Source: Fimenecus sp045579305 | GTDB taxonomy: Bacteria > Bacillota > Clostridia > Oscillospirales > Acutalibacteraceae | DNA: 64,000 bases | Assembly: GCA_045579305.1 (NCBI GenBank) | Contig: JAZNLY010000056.1 | Span: 1 to 64,000 of the forward strand | Direction: 5' to 3' | Shown: positions 1-7,338 of the stretch, piece after piece | Layout of the letters: every line of letters begins with the position of its first letter | How positions within the stretch are numbered: position 1 is the first letter of the stretch | Notes under the pieces: generated by a model | What the model saw: only the letters and a program-made list of their open reading frames with translations | Databases searched by the model: none | Told to the model about the DNA's origin: nothing | Made by a program: the position numbers and the translations under genes

Positions 1-110
1 ATATCTCCACATTTTGCGTTGCCAACTTCTCCAATTCCGTCAGCATCTTCCAATTTACCAACATTATGTGGATTCACAAAATGATCCATTACTTTTTCTG
101 AATATTCCAT
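1..110 (-). CDS. iscU: Iron-sulfur cluster scaffold protein IscU/NifU-like (3' end outside window)
   Basis: Only the first 36 codons are in the window. They read MEYSEKVMDHFVNPHNVGK and continue through a GVGEVGNAKCGD segment. This matches the N-terminus of IscU/NifU scaffolds, including the first cluster-ligand cysteine in NAKCGD. IscU receives sulfur from the cysteine desulfurase encoded 2 bases upstream and assembles Fe-S clusters in the cytoplasm. The ATG at 110 is preceded by GAGGG inside the end of the desulfurase gene, so the two are surely cotranscribed. The rest of the protein cannot be assessed. Confidence 0.9.
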   Translation of the reverse strand, partial: MEYSEKVMDHFVNPHNVGKLEDADGIGEVGNAKCGD

Positions 111-112
111 TT

Positions 113-1288
113 TTATTTACCCTCTTTCATTATCTTTTCCCAAAGTGGTGACATATCACGAAGTCTATTGATTATTGGTGGTAATTGTTCGATAATATAA
201 TCCATTTCTTCAGGCGTATTTTCTTCACAAAGACTTAAGCGAAGTGAACCATGAGCAATTTCGTGAGGAAGTCCTATTGATAAAAGCACATGGCTTGGGT
301 CAAGTGAACCTGAAGTACATGCTGAACCTGAAGAAGCACTGATTCCCATTAAATCAAGGTAAAGAAGAAGTGATTCACCCTCAACACCCTCGAAACAAGC
401 ACTAACATTTCCCGGGAGTCTGTGTTCACGGTCACCGTTAATACGGCTACGCTCAATTTTAAGAAGTCCCTCTATAAGCTGTTCTCTCATAGAAATGAGT
501 TTTTTTGTATTTGCTTCCATGTTGTCACAAGCATCCTTAAGTGCTGCTGCCATACCAACGATTGCAGGAACATTTTCTGTACCGGCACGACGATTTCTCT
601 CCTGAGCACCACCCTCGATAAGATTTGGAAGTCTAATACCCTTTTTACAGTAAAGAGCACCTACGCCTTTAGGGCCATGAAATTTATGACCTGAAAGTGA
701 CAACATATCAATATTGTCAGCCTTTACATCAACAGGAATGTGACCTACTGCCTGAACAGCATCCGTATGGAAAAGAACGCTCTTCTCACGGCAAACTGCA
801 CCAATTTCGCGGATTGGCTGAACTGTACCGATTTCGTTATTTGCATACATAATTGTCACGAGAGCTGTATCCTCACGGATTGCATTTCTGACGTCTTCAA
901 CTTTTACAAGACCATTTTCATAAACATCAAGTAAAGTGATTTCAAATCCGTCTTTTTCCAAAGCATTAAGAGTATGGAGCACTGCGTGATGTTCAAATTT
1001 TGAACTGATAATATGTTTTTTGCCTTTTTTAGCCATTAAATATGCTGCACCTTTGATTGCCCAGTTATCGCTTTCGCTACCTCCTGATGAAAAGTACACA
1101 TCACTAGGGTCAGCATTAATACATTCTGCAACAGTATTTCTTGCATCTCTCACTTTATGAAAAGCATCTTGTCCGACTGAATGCAGACTTGATGGATTTC
1201 CGTAAAATTCTTCGAAACAAGGCATCATTGCTTCAAGAGCAATTTTTGAAATTTTTGTTGTTGCAGCATTATCTGCATAAACTTTCAT
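113..1288 (-). CDS. nifS: Cysteine desulfurase (NifS/IscS family)
   Basis: This PLP-dependent class V aminotransferase takes sulfur from cysteine for Fe-S assembly. The 391-residue protein starts MKVYADNAATTK. It has the PLP-lysine segment SLSGHKFHGPKGVGALY, the HTDAVQ region and the active-site cysteine loop SSGSACTSGS, where the persulfide cysteine lies. The length is normal for the family. The ATG at 1288 is chosen because it has an AGAGATG ribosome site upstream and matches the family start; a longer frame reaches 1315 without a good site. It is followed directly by iscU, and a consensus promoter lies upstream. An IscR-type repressor gene is 3 kb away on the same strand and is the likely regulator (inference). 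Confidence 0.95.
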   Translation of the reverse strand: MKVYADNAATTKISKIALEAMMPCFEEFYGNPSSLHSVGQDAFHKVRDARNTVAECINADPSDVYFSSGGSESDNWAIKGAAYLMAKKGKKHIISSKFEHHAVLHTLNALEKDGFEITLLDVYENGLVKVEDVRNAIREDTALVTIMYANNEIGTVQPIREIGAVCREKSVLFHTDAVQAVGHIPVDVKADNIDMLSLSGHKFHGPKGVGALYCKKGIRLPNLIEGGAQERNRRAGTENVPAIVGMAAALKDACDNMEANTKKLISMREQLIEGLLKIERSRINGDREHRLPGNVSACFEGVEGESLLLYLDLMGISASSGSACTSGSLDPSHVLLSIGLPHEIAHGSLRLSLCEENTPEEMDYIIEQLPPIINRLRDMSPLWEKIMKEGK

Positions 1289-1358
1289 ATATACATCTCT
1301 TTTCGTTAAAATCAATTAAAATTTTTATTTCACAGTAAATTACTATGAATTCATTTAT

Positions 1359-1387
1359 ATGATACTACTACTGTAAAATTTTGTCAA
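1359..1387 (-). promoter_or_regulatory. Sigma-A promoter of nifS-iscU
   Basis: On the minus strand TTGACA is followed after exactly 17 bases by TATCAT, about 70 bases before the nifS start. A 10-bp palindrome ATGAATTCAT lies between promoter and gene at 1345-1354. It may be an operator, but nothing else supports that. Confidence 0.75.
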
Positions 1388-1409
1388 TTATAACATTGTA
1401 CAAATAGCA

Positions 1410-3767
1410 CTAATCTGAGAAGAATTTTTCAGCAATTCTTACAGATGACATTGCATCCTTACCATAATAGTCTGCACCTATCATTTCTGCATATTCCTTT
1501 GTTAGCACTGCACCACCAACCATTACGGAAACATCCGTTGTCTGTTCTCTTAAAAGGTGGATTGTTTCTTCCATTGCCGGTACTGTTGTTGTCATAAGTG
1601 CTGAAAGTCCCACAAGCTTCACCTTGTGCGTTTTCACAGCATCAACTATTGACTGTGGCAGGACATCTTTGCCCAAATCAATCACATCGTAACCATAGTT
1701 TTCAAGTAATACTTTTACAATATTTTTACCGATATCGTGAATATCACCTTTTACAGTTGCTATGACAATTTTTCCTTTTTTTGCAGTTTCGGAGCCATTT
1801 TTCACAAGGTGTTTTTTGATGATTTCAAAACTTGTACCTGCTGTTTCGGCACTCATTAAAAGTCCAGGTAAGAAAACTTTGTTATTTTCAAAATCTTTAC
1901 CAACTTTATCAAGAGCAGGAATAAGTATTCCATCGATAATCTGGAGTGGAGTTTTTGATAAAAGTTCTTTTTCGGTTTCCGATTTAGCCTGTTCTTTTAA
2001 GCCTTTTATAACTGCTGTTTGAAGATCAACATTTTCGTTTTTGACCTCTGTTTTCGTTTCTGTCACACTTGAAATATAGTCTTCAAAATTTTCGTCATTT
2101 CCTATTAAAGCATTGAATGAATAATAAGCATTCATCATCATTTCACTTTTTGGATTTATAATTCCTGCACTTAAACCATTATTCAATGCAAGTGTAAAGA
2201 ATGTGGAATTTAAAAGTTCACGATTAGGCAGTCCGAATGAAACGTTAGAAACACCTAAAACTGTATGAACACCCAGGTCATTTTTAAGTTTACGGACACA
2301 TTCGAGGGTTATTTTTGCATTTTCTTTATTTGTGCTTACAGTCATACAAAGTGGGTCAAAAACAAGGTCCTTCTTACTGATTCCGTATTCACTTGCTTTT
2401 TTTATAATCTTTTCTGCTATTGCAATTCGTCCTTCCACAGTTTCAGGAATTCCATTCTCGTCAAGAGTAAGGCAAACTACAACTCCACCGTATTTTTTCA
2501 CAAGTGGAAATACAGAATTCATTGACTCTTCCTTACCATTTACAGAATTGACCATTGGTTTTCCGTTGTAAATGCGAAGTGCTTTTTCCATAGCAATCGT
2601 ATCGGATGTGTCAATCTGCAATGGTGTATCAAGAATACTCTGGAGCCCTTTGACTGCATTTACCATTACAGTCGGCTCGTCAATTTCAGGAAGTCCCACA
2701 TTAACATCAAGAACATCTGCTCCTGCATCTGATTGTGTTACTCCTTCACGATAGATGTAATCCATATCATTATTGCGAAGTGCTTCTTTTAAGAGCTTTT
2801 TGCCTGTCGGGTTGATTCTTTCACCGATAATCACAGGCTTTTCGTTTAAAACTACTGTTTTTGAATAAGACGAAACTGCAGTATAGTTTTTCTTTGTGAT
2901 TTCAGTAATTTTTTCATTTTTACAAAGGTCAATCATTACCTTTATGTGGTCAGGAGTTGTACCACAACAACCACCCAGAGTACTGGCACCATTTTTGAGA
3001 ATTTCCAGTTGTTTTTCAGCAAATTCGTGGGGTGTTACATTGTAAGTAGTTTTTCCGTTTACACTGACAGGAAGTCCTGCATTTGGCTGAATAAAAATCG
3101 GTGTACTTGAATACTCTTTCATTTCTTTTAAGAGCTGGAGCATCTGGTCAGGACCAAGACCACAGTTCATTCCAATACCGTCAACACCCAGACCTTCAAG
3201 TGTTACAACTGCAGTTTTAATGTCTGCACCAGTTAAAAGTATGCCTTTTTCATCAAAAATCATTGAAACAAGGACAGGTAAATTTGTATTTTCCTTTGCT
3301 GCTAAAACCGCTGCCTTGATTTCATACAAATCACCCATAGTTTCGATTAAAACAAGGTCTGCACCTGCTTTTTCACCCGCAACAACCTGTTCTTTAAAAA
3401 GTTCATAAACATCTTCAAAAGGTAAATCACCGCAAGGCTCTAAAAGTCTACCAATCGGCCCTACATCAAGTGCTACAAAGGTATCTCTGTCATAATCTGC
3501 TGTGGCTTTTTTCACAAGAGAAACTGCTGAAGTAATAATCTCTTCCACATTATTGAATTTGAGGGAATTTGCACCAAAAGTATTTGTTGTAATTACATTA
3601 CATCCTGCATCAAGGTACTCCTTATGAATTTTAAGAAGTACTTCAGGATGTGTTAAATTCATATTTTCAGGCAACTCACCTGTTTTTAAACCATTTTTCT
3701 GGAGCATTGTACCCATTGCTCCGTCGAAAAACAGTATTTCTTTGCCAAATTTTTCTTTGAATGTCAT
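1410..3767 (-). CDS. metH: Cobalamin-dependent methionine synthase, short form
   Basis: The enzyme transfers a methyl group from methyl-tetrahydrofolate through cobalamin to homocysteine. The 785-residue protein has three parts. The homocysteine-binding barrel is first (about 1-290), with zinc-ligand segments GMNCGLGP and GGCCGTTPDH. The pterin-binding barrel follows (about 310-560, IGERINPTGKK). The cobalamin module is last (about 590-785), with GDIHDIGKNIV carrying the DxHxxG ligand motif. The C-terminal reactivation domain of E. coli MetH is absent; a separate gene just upstream supplies it. The ATG at 3767 is preferred because AAGGA stands 9 bases upstream, whereas the in-frame ATG at 3776 has no spacing. 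It lies 5 bases after the activation gene, so coupling is likely. Confidence 0.95.
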   Translation of the reverse strand: MTFKEKFGKEILFFDGAMGTMLQKNGLKTGELPENMNLTHPEVLLKIHKEYLDAGCNVITTNTFGANSLKFNNVEEIITSAVSLVKKATADYDRDTFVALDVGPIGRLLEPCGDLPFEDVYELFKEQVVAGEKAGADLVLIETMGDLYEIKAAVLAAKENTNLPVLVSMIFDEKGILLTGADIKTAVVTLEGLGVDGIGMNCGLGPDQMLQLLKEMKEYSSTPIFIQPNAGLPVSVNGKTTYNVTPHEFAEKQLEILKNGASTLGGCCGTTPDHIKVMIDLCKNEKITEITKKNYTAVSSYSKTVVLNEKPVIIGERINPTGKKLLKEALRNNDMDYIYREGVTQSDAGADVLDVNVGLPEIDEPTVMVNAVKGLQSILDTPLQIDTSDTIAMEKALRIYNGKPMVNSVNGKEESMNSVFPLVKKYGGVVVCLTLDENGIPETVEGRIAIAEKIIKKASEYGISKKDLVFDPLCMTVSTNKENAKITLECVRKLKNDLGVHTVLGVSNVSFGLPNRELLNSTFFTLALNNGLSAGIINPKSEMMMNAYYSFNALIGNDENFEDYISSVTETKTEVKNENVDLQTAVIKGLKEQAKSETEKELLSKTPLQIIDGILIPALDKVGKDFENNKVFLPGLLMSAETAGTSFEIIKKHLVKNGSETAKKGKIVIATVKGDIHDIGKNIVKVLLENYGYDVIDLGKDVLPQSIVDAVKTHKVKLVGLSALMTTTVPAMEETIHLLREQTTDVSVMVGGAVLTKEYAEMIGADYYGKDAMSSVRIAEKFFSD

Positions 3768-3772
3768 ATTTA

Positions 3773-4348
3773 TCATTCCTTAATTACGCCTATAAAGGCT
3801 GTAACAGTTTTTGTCGGAGTCATCATAAATCCATCGGAAAGTGATATTCCAAGTTGCTTATTCATTGGCAGAAGTTTGAAAAAATCTGCTTGTGCAGATA
3901 TGTGGAAATCACCATATCCGGGACTGAATCGAGGTCTGTGTTCACCTTTGATTTCTTTTTTCAATTCACCACATGCAATATCGCAAAGATTCTCAACCAT
4001 CGAACCTGCAACAGCCTGAACAACTGCTGTCATTGCAATATCTGTTACAGAATATTTTCGGATAAGAGCATCGGCACCTTGTCCCAATGTTGCACCGAAC
4101 AGAATGATTGAATTGGAATTTTTAAGATGTGAAAGCATCTTCTTGCTTTTAAATTCAATTCCGTCAACTATTATTCCATTTTCGGTTTTGATAAAATCAT
4201 ATTCCTTATAAATGTACTTTGGTTGGATTACTTTGCATAATTCTTTATAGGCTTCTTCTACCAATTCACATATTTCTTCACTTGGTTCTGCGCCATGTTT
4301 ATAACCCATATATCGTGCAGTTTCACGCAAATCGTATTTTAACAACAT
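3773..4348 (-). CDS. Methionine synthase reactivation protein (MetH activation domain as a separate gene)
   Basis: This 191-residue protein matches the AdoMet-binding activation domain of MetH. It carries RPRFSPGYGDFH, the RPxxGY-type AdoMet motif, and later LGISLSDGFMMTPTKTV. In full-length MetH this domain remethylates oxidised cobalamin with AdoMet and a reductant. Here it is a free-standing partner for the short MetH encoded immediately downstream. The ATG at 4348 is chosen because AAGGG lies 9 bases before it; a TTG 6 bases further up is too close to that site. Its start overlaps the end of iscR by 10 bases, so translation of repressor and activator is coupled. The reductase partner is not in the window. 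Confidence 0.85.
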   Translation of the reverse strand: MLLKYDLRETARYMGYKHGAEPSEEICELVEEAYKELCKVIQPKYIYKEYDFIKTENGIIVDGIEFKSKKMLSHLKNSNSIILFGATLGQGADALIRKYSVTDIAMTAVVQAVAGSMVENLCDIACGELKKEIKGEHRPRFSPGYGDFHISAQADFFKLLPMNKQLGISLSDGFMMTPTKTVTAFIGVIKE

Positions 4349-4773
4349 CCGCAATTACCCTTTTCTTTCTGCTTATCTACGAGATACTGTAAAGTAATTG
4401 AGTCAACAACTTTGTTTACTGCATCAAGGACACATTGCCATATTTCAAGTGTTACGCAGTCCATACAGTTTTCACATGTATTCTCGTCAGTTGCAAGGCA
4501 TGCAACAGGAGCAAGGCTTCCTTCAGTAACACGAAGAATTTCACCTACTGTATATTCAATCGGCTCTCTGGTCAAACGATAACCACCTTGTGCACCACGG
4601 ATACTTTCAACAAGGTTTTCCTTGGATAAAAGTTTAATAATCTGTTCAAGATATTTTTCACTTATACCTTGTCTTTGAGAAACTGTTTTTATTGAGATAT
4701 AGCCGTCGTCCTTATGGATTGCCAAATCGGTCATAAGACGGAGTGCATATCTACCTTTTGTTGAGATTTTCAT
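4339..4773 (-). CDS. iscR: Rrf2-family transcriptional regulator, IscR-like
   Basis: The 144-residue protein starts MKISTKGRYALRLM and has the Rrf2 winged helix (about 1-75, with SEKYLEQIIKLL and RGAQGGYRL). It then has a cysteine cluster spaced C-x7-C-x2-C-x2-C, consistent with a [2Fe-2S] cluster, and ends in a GNCGCC tail. IscR proteins sense cluster status and repress Fe-S genes. The reading frame is open 40 codons further upstream, but the ATG at 4773 has AAAGG at good spacing and matches the family. Two 19-bp direct repeats overlap its promoter, suggesting autoregulation. It leads an operon with the methionine synthase pair rather than with nifS-iscU, which have their own promoter. Confidence 0.85.
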   Translation of the reverse strand: MKISTKGRYALRLMTDLAIHKDDGYISIKTVSQRQGISEKYLEQIIKLLSKENLVESIRGAQGGYRLTREPIEYTVGEILRVTEGSLAPVACLATDENTCENCMDCVTLEIWQCVLDAVNKVVDSITLQYLVDKQKEKGNCGCC

Positions 4774-4818
4774 ATTATCATAACCTTTTAAAGTATTGTT
4801 ATTTTTTCCTTGTATAAT

Positions 4819-4847
4819 AATATAATACAAATTTAGTAGGAATTCAA
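4819..4847 (-). promoter_or_regulatory. Promoter of iscR-metH operon
   Basis: On the minus strand TTGAAT (4842-4847) and TATATT (4819-4824) are 17 bases apart. The promoter lies directly under the first copy of the repeated operator-like sequence, which covers the spacer and the -35 box. Confidence 0.6.
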
Positions 4848-4880
4848 TAGCTAATTCATATAAATTTAGTGGGAATTCAA
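4829..4880 (-). promoter_or_regulatory. Two direct repeats, candidate IscR operator pair
   Basis: AAATTTAGTAGGAATTCAA (4829-4847) and AAATTTAGTGGGAATTCAA (4862-4880) differ at one base. They begin 33 bases apart, close to three helical turns, so two dimers could bind the same face. The first copy overlaps the promoter. Repression by the adjacent IscR-like protein is an inference. Confidence 0.6.
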
Positions 4881-4930
4881 GATGTAAGTGCAAAGTGCAA
4901 AATATTGGAACTGCGTTGCCGATTTATAAT

Positions 4931-5061
4931 TGGCTCCCTCTGTCGAGGGAGCTATCGAGCATATGCGAGACTGAGGGAGAGACAGATAATTTTTCCTTCC
5001 TACTTTCTCTCCCTCCGTCATTTTCTTATGAAAATGCCACCTCCCTCGTCAGAGGGAGGCA
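4931..5061. repeat. Palindromic MITE-like element with long terminal inverted repeats
   Basis: The left end TGGCTCCCTCTGTCGAGGGA and the reverse complement of the right end, TGCCTCCCTCTGACGAGGGA, agree at 18 of 20 positions. Each end is itself a small palindrome (CCCTC/GAGGG), and the middle holds further CTGAGGGAGAG/CTCTCCCTCCG pairing. About 130 bp, no coding capacity. I recall similar GGCTCCCTC elements in Ruminococcaceae genomes, but copy number cannot be tested here. Confidence 0.75.
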
Positions 5062-5077
5062 AAAAAGTATTTAAGTA

Positions 5078-5533
5078 TTATTTTGTTTTATTCTTATCTT
5101 TTTCTGCTATGTCGTTTGTATTGATTGATTTGCCGTAAACCCAGAATCTGCATACAAGATATTCTGTCACCATATTGCAGAGCATTGTTACAGCAAGAAC
5201 AATATACTCATTTACACCAGCATTTTCTGCCATATTGCCAAGATATGTTGAAACAGGAGTAAAAATGAGATAATATATCGCAACTTTAAGCATTGCTACG
5301 GGAACATTTGTTGCTGACTTAAAAGTATAACGACGATTAACTGTAAAATTGTAAAGAACTGAAAGCACAAGTGCTGTAAGATAACTACCCCAGTATTCAA
5401 GGTGTGCAACTTCATTTAAAAGAGTAAATGTAACTGTCTGAATAATACCTGCACCCATTGAAAATGCTACGAATTTTGCCACCTGAATTGCAGTCTCCTT
5501 TGGTGTGAGTTTTGTCTTATTACTCTCTGCCAT
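5078..5533 (-). CDS. GtrA-like family membrane protein
   Basis: The 151-residue protein has four predicted membrane segments and the GtrA/DPMS-type signatures NFTVNRRYTFK and CRFWVYG. GtrA relatives are thought to flip polyprenyl-linked sugars across the membrane or support cell-wall glycosylation. The short C-terminal tail is rich in Lys and Asp. The ATG at 5533 has AGGAG 8 bases upstream; a GTG two codons earlier is too near the site. It follows the surface protein gene at 5567 by 33 bases on the same strand, so cotranscription is likely. No glycosyltransferase gene is adjacent, so the substrate is unknown. Confidence 0.8.
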   Translation of the reverse strand: MAESNKTKLTPKETAIQVAKFVAFSMGAGIIQTVTFTLLNEVAHLEYWGSYLTALVLSVLYNFTVNRRYTFKSATNVPVAMLKVAIYYLIFTPVSTYLGNMAENAGVNEYIVLAVTMLCNMVTEYLVCRFWVYGKSINTNDIAEKDKNKTK

Positions 5534-5566
5534 ATCCACATCTCCTTTTAATCTTATTTTATCAAA

Positions 5567-6871
5567 TTATTTCTTTTTGTTTTTAGAAACAGCAACCGCT
5601 ACAATACTCACAAGGGCAACAACTGCGATAGCTACAACTGCACAGATTAAGACAACTGCAACAACATTAGAATCTGAATCACTATCAATTATGTCCGCTA
5701 ATGAATCATCAGAATTCTCATCAACATAAGTATCTTGCTCTGGAGATTCAAAGTGTTCTTCAAAAACTTCATAATAACTTTCACTTTTCGTGGTTTCATC
5801 CGTAACTTTATTAGGCTTTGTTGCAGTGTCAAATCCTATAATATTGATTTCACTGATACATGTGTCCTGAAATTTTGTTCCAGCAACAGCATCAAGGATG
5901 GTAATTTTAACCCATTTTGTATCCACTTTTTCTCTCAGATTAAAAATTGAAAAGTTTTTGTCAGTACTATATGTTTCCTTGTAACCATCATCACATTCAA
6001 TCAACAACTTGGTTGGCTTACCATTCATAGTTAAATGTTCATCACTCTTATGATATCCTAGAACGAACTCAATAGATACTACAGTAAAGTTTGAACCATC
6101 CTTCTGCTCAAGTTTTATCCATTGATTTTTTCCAACACCTTGAACACCCTCAACCCATGCTGTTTTAATATTATTGTCAATGGCATTTTTTGCGCTATGA
6201 GTGACCGTGCTTTCTGTTAATTCCGAGGACGCAGTTGCCACTAAGTCATCAAAGCCTTGATTGCTGACAAAACGTTTAAAGGAAATAAGAGTGTAACCAT
6301 AAATACTGGATGGATTTTCTTTAAAAACTGCCTCAAAATAGCCACCATGCATTCCTTCATACAAACTGATAAAAGGGTCACATAAATCTATATCACCTGT
6401 AGCAACAATCTTATCTCCACTTTTTACACAACTATCAATAGACATATTCTCCATAACACCATCTGCACGTGTTATAGTAACCTTATTACCGGACACAGTA
6501 ACTATATCACTGGAAGTAGTTGGAAAATCTCGTCCCAACATACCTCGTGTAACAGTTTGAATATCCGCTAAGTCATAGGTTATTTTTCCATTTTCAAATT
6601 CAAATTCTAAATCATTACGGGCGAAAAAGTGTTTACCATAAACCTGGCCATCATCCCACATACATTTATATGCTATTACTTCCTGCACCATTTCATCTGA
6701 CCAGTTTTTTACTGTTCCAGTGGATTTTCTGGTGAGACCGCCCATTACATCTTCCATTGCTCTAATTTCTTTGTCGGTAAAGTTTTCAGCACTCGAAATT
6801 ATGGACATTGGTGCCAATGCTAATAAAACCATAACACATGTCATTAACAATGATATAGTTCTCTTTTTCAT
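5567..6871 (-). CDS. Secreted, membrane-anchored protein with an NADase-type glycan-binding domain
   Basis: The 434-residue protein starts with a signal peptide (MKKRTISLLMTCVMVLLALA). A unique N-terminal half of about 190 residues follows. Next is a discoidin-like module (about 200-345) with ASSELTES and AIDNNIKTAWVEGVQGVGKN, the hallmark of NADase-type glycan-binding domains. An acidic linker, a single membrane helix and a KNKKK tail end the protein. It should therefore stand on the outer face of the membrane and bind carbohydrate. The N-terminal half is not one I recognise. The ATG at 6871 has GAGGG 6 bases upstream. There is no LPxTG sortase signal. It is transcribed with the GtrA-like gene from the promoter at 6959-6987. 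Confidence 0.75.
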   Translation of the reverse strand: MKKRTISLLMTCVMVLLALAPMSIISSAENFTDKEIRAMEDVMGGLTRKSTGTVKNWSDEMVQEVIAYKCMWDDGQVYGKHFFARNDLEFEFENGKITYDLADIQTVTRGMLGRDFPTTSSDIVTVSGNKVTITRADGVMENMSIDSCVKSGDKIVATGDIDLCDPFISLYEGMHGGYFEAVFKENPSSIYGYTLISFKRFVSNQGFDDLVATASSELTESTVTHSAKNAIDNNIKTAWVEGVQGVGKNQWIKLEQKDGSNFTVVSIEFVLGYHKSDEHLTMNGKPTKLLIECDDGYKETYSTDKNFSIFNLREKVDTKWVKITILDAVAGTKFQDTCISEINIIGFDTATKPNKVTDETTKSESYYEVFEEHFESPEQDTYVDENSDDSLADIIDSDSDSNVVAVVLICAVVAIAVVALVSIVAVAVSKNKKK

Positions 6872-6958
6872 AATGTTCCCTCTTTTATTTTTCATAAATG
6901 AATTTTCGACTGAAACTATATACAACACAAAAATTGTAATCAGATTCACCCTGAGTCC

Positions 6959-6987
6959 ATTATAAACAAAAGTAAGTTAAGAATCAA
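6959..6987 (-). promoter_or_regulatory. Promoter of the glycan-binding surface protein
   Basis: TTGATT and TATAAT on the minus strand are separated by exactly 17 bases, directly after the ATP synthase terminator. The leader to the ATG at 6871 is about 80 bases. Confidence 0.75.
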
Positions 6988-6991
6988 GTAT

Positions 6992-7031
6992 AAAAAACGC
7001 ACTATGACCTTATAAAAGCCATAGTGCGTTC
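6992..7031 (-). terminator. Terminator of the ATP synthase operon
   Basis: On the minus strand a stem AACGCACTATG / CATAGTGCGTT with a short loop is followed by TTTTT. It lies 17 bases after the atpC stop. Confidence 0.85.
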
Positions 7032-7048
7032 TGACATATTATCTTTGT

Positions 7049-7333
7049 TTATAATTCTTCGGCATAATCGACAGTGACACTGACAACATTGTTCTTAACT
7101 GTAGCAAAGCCATCGGAACATTTAGCAGAAAAAATCACTTTTTCCTGATTACTTACAGTAATCATTCCTTCTGCAAGGGCGAATACTGTTTCCGCGTGAC
7201 CTTTTCTTATACCATATAAACCTGAAAACTCACCACTGACACTATCAGCAATACTGAGCTTCACACTGTCACATTGCAAATCAGGAAACTTACGATGTGG
7301 AGTGAAAAGAGTAAATGTAAGATTTTCTTTCAT
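7049..7333 (-). CDS. atpC: F-ATP synthase epsilon subunit, N-terminal domain only
   Basis: The 94-residue protein covers only the beta-sandwich domain of epsilon (FTLFTPHRKFP at the start, GFATVKNNVVSVTVDYAEEL at the end). Typical epsilon subunits have about 130-140 residues, with a C-terminal pair of helices that can inhibit ATP hydrolysis. That domain is absent, and the stop is followed at once by the operon terminator, so it is not a frameshift that I can see. The ATG at 7333 has AGGTG 6 bases upstream; a GTG overlapping the atpD stop is the alternative. It is the last gene of the operon. Confidence 0.9.
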   Translation of the reverse strand: MKENLTFTLFTPHRKFPDLQCDSVKLSIADSVSGEFSGLYGIRKGHAETVFALAEGMITVSNQEKVIFSAKCSDGFATVKNNVVSVTVDYAEEL

Positions 7334-7338
7334 TTCTC

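Noticed and set aside
4869..5138. 89-codon frame through the palindromic repeat
   Set aside because: It is produced by the repeat and runs into the GtrA-like gene on the opposite strand.
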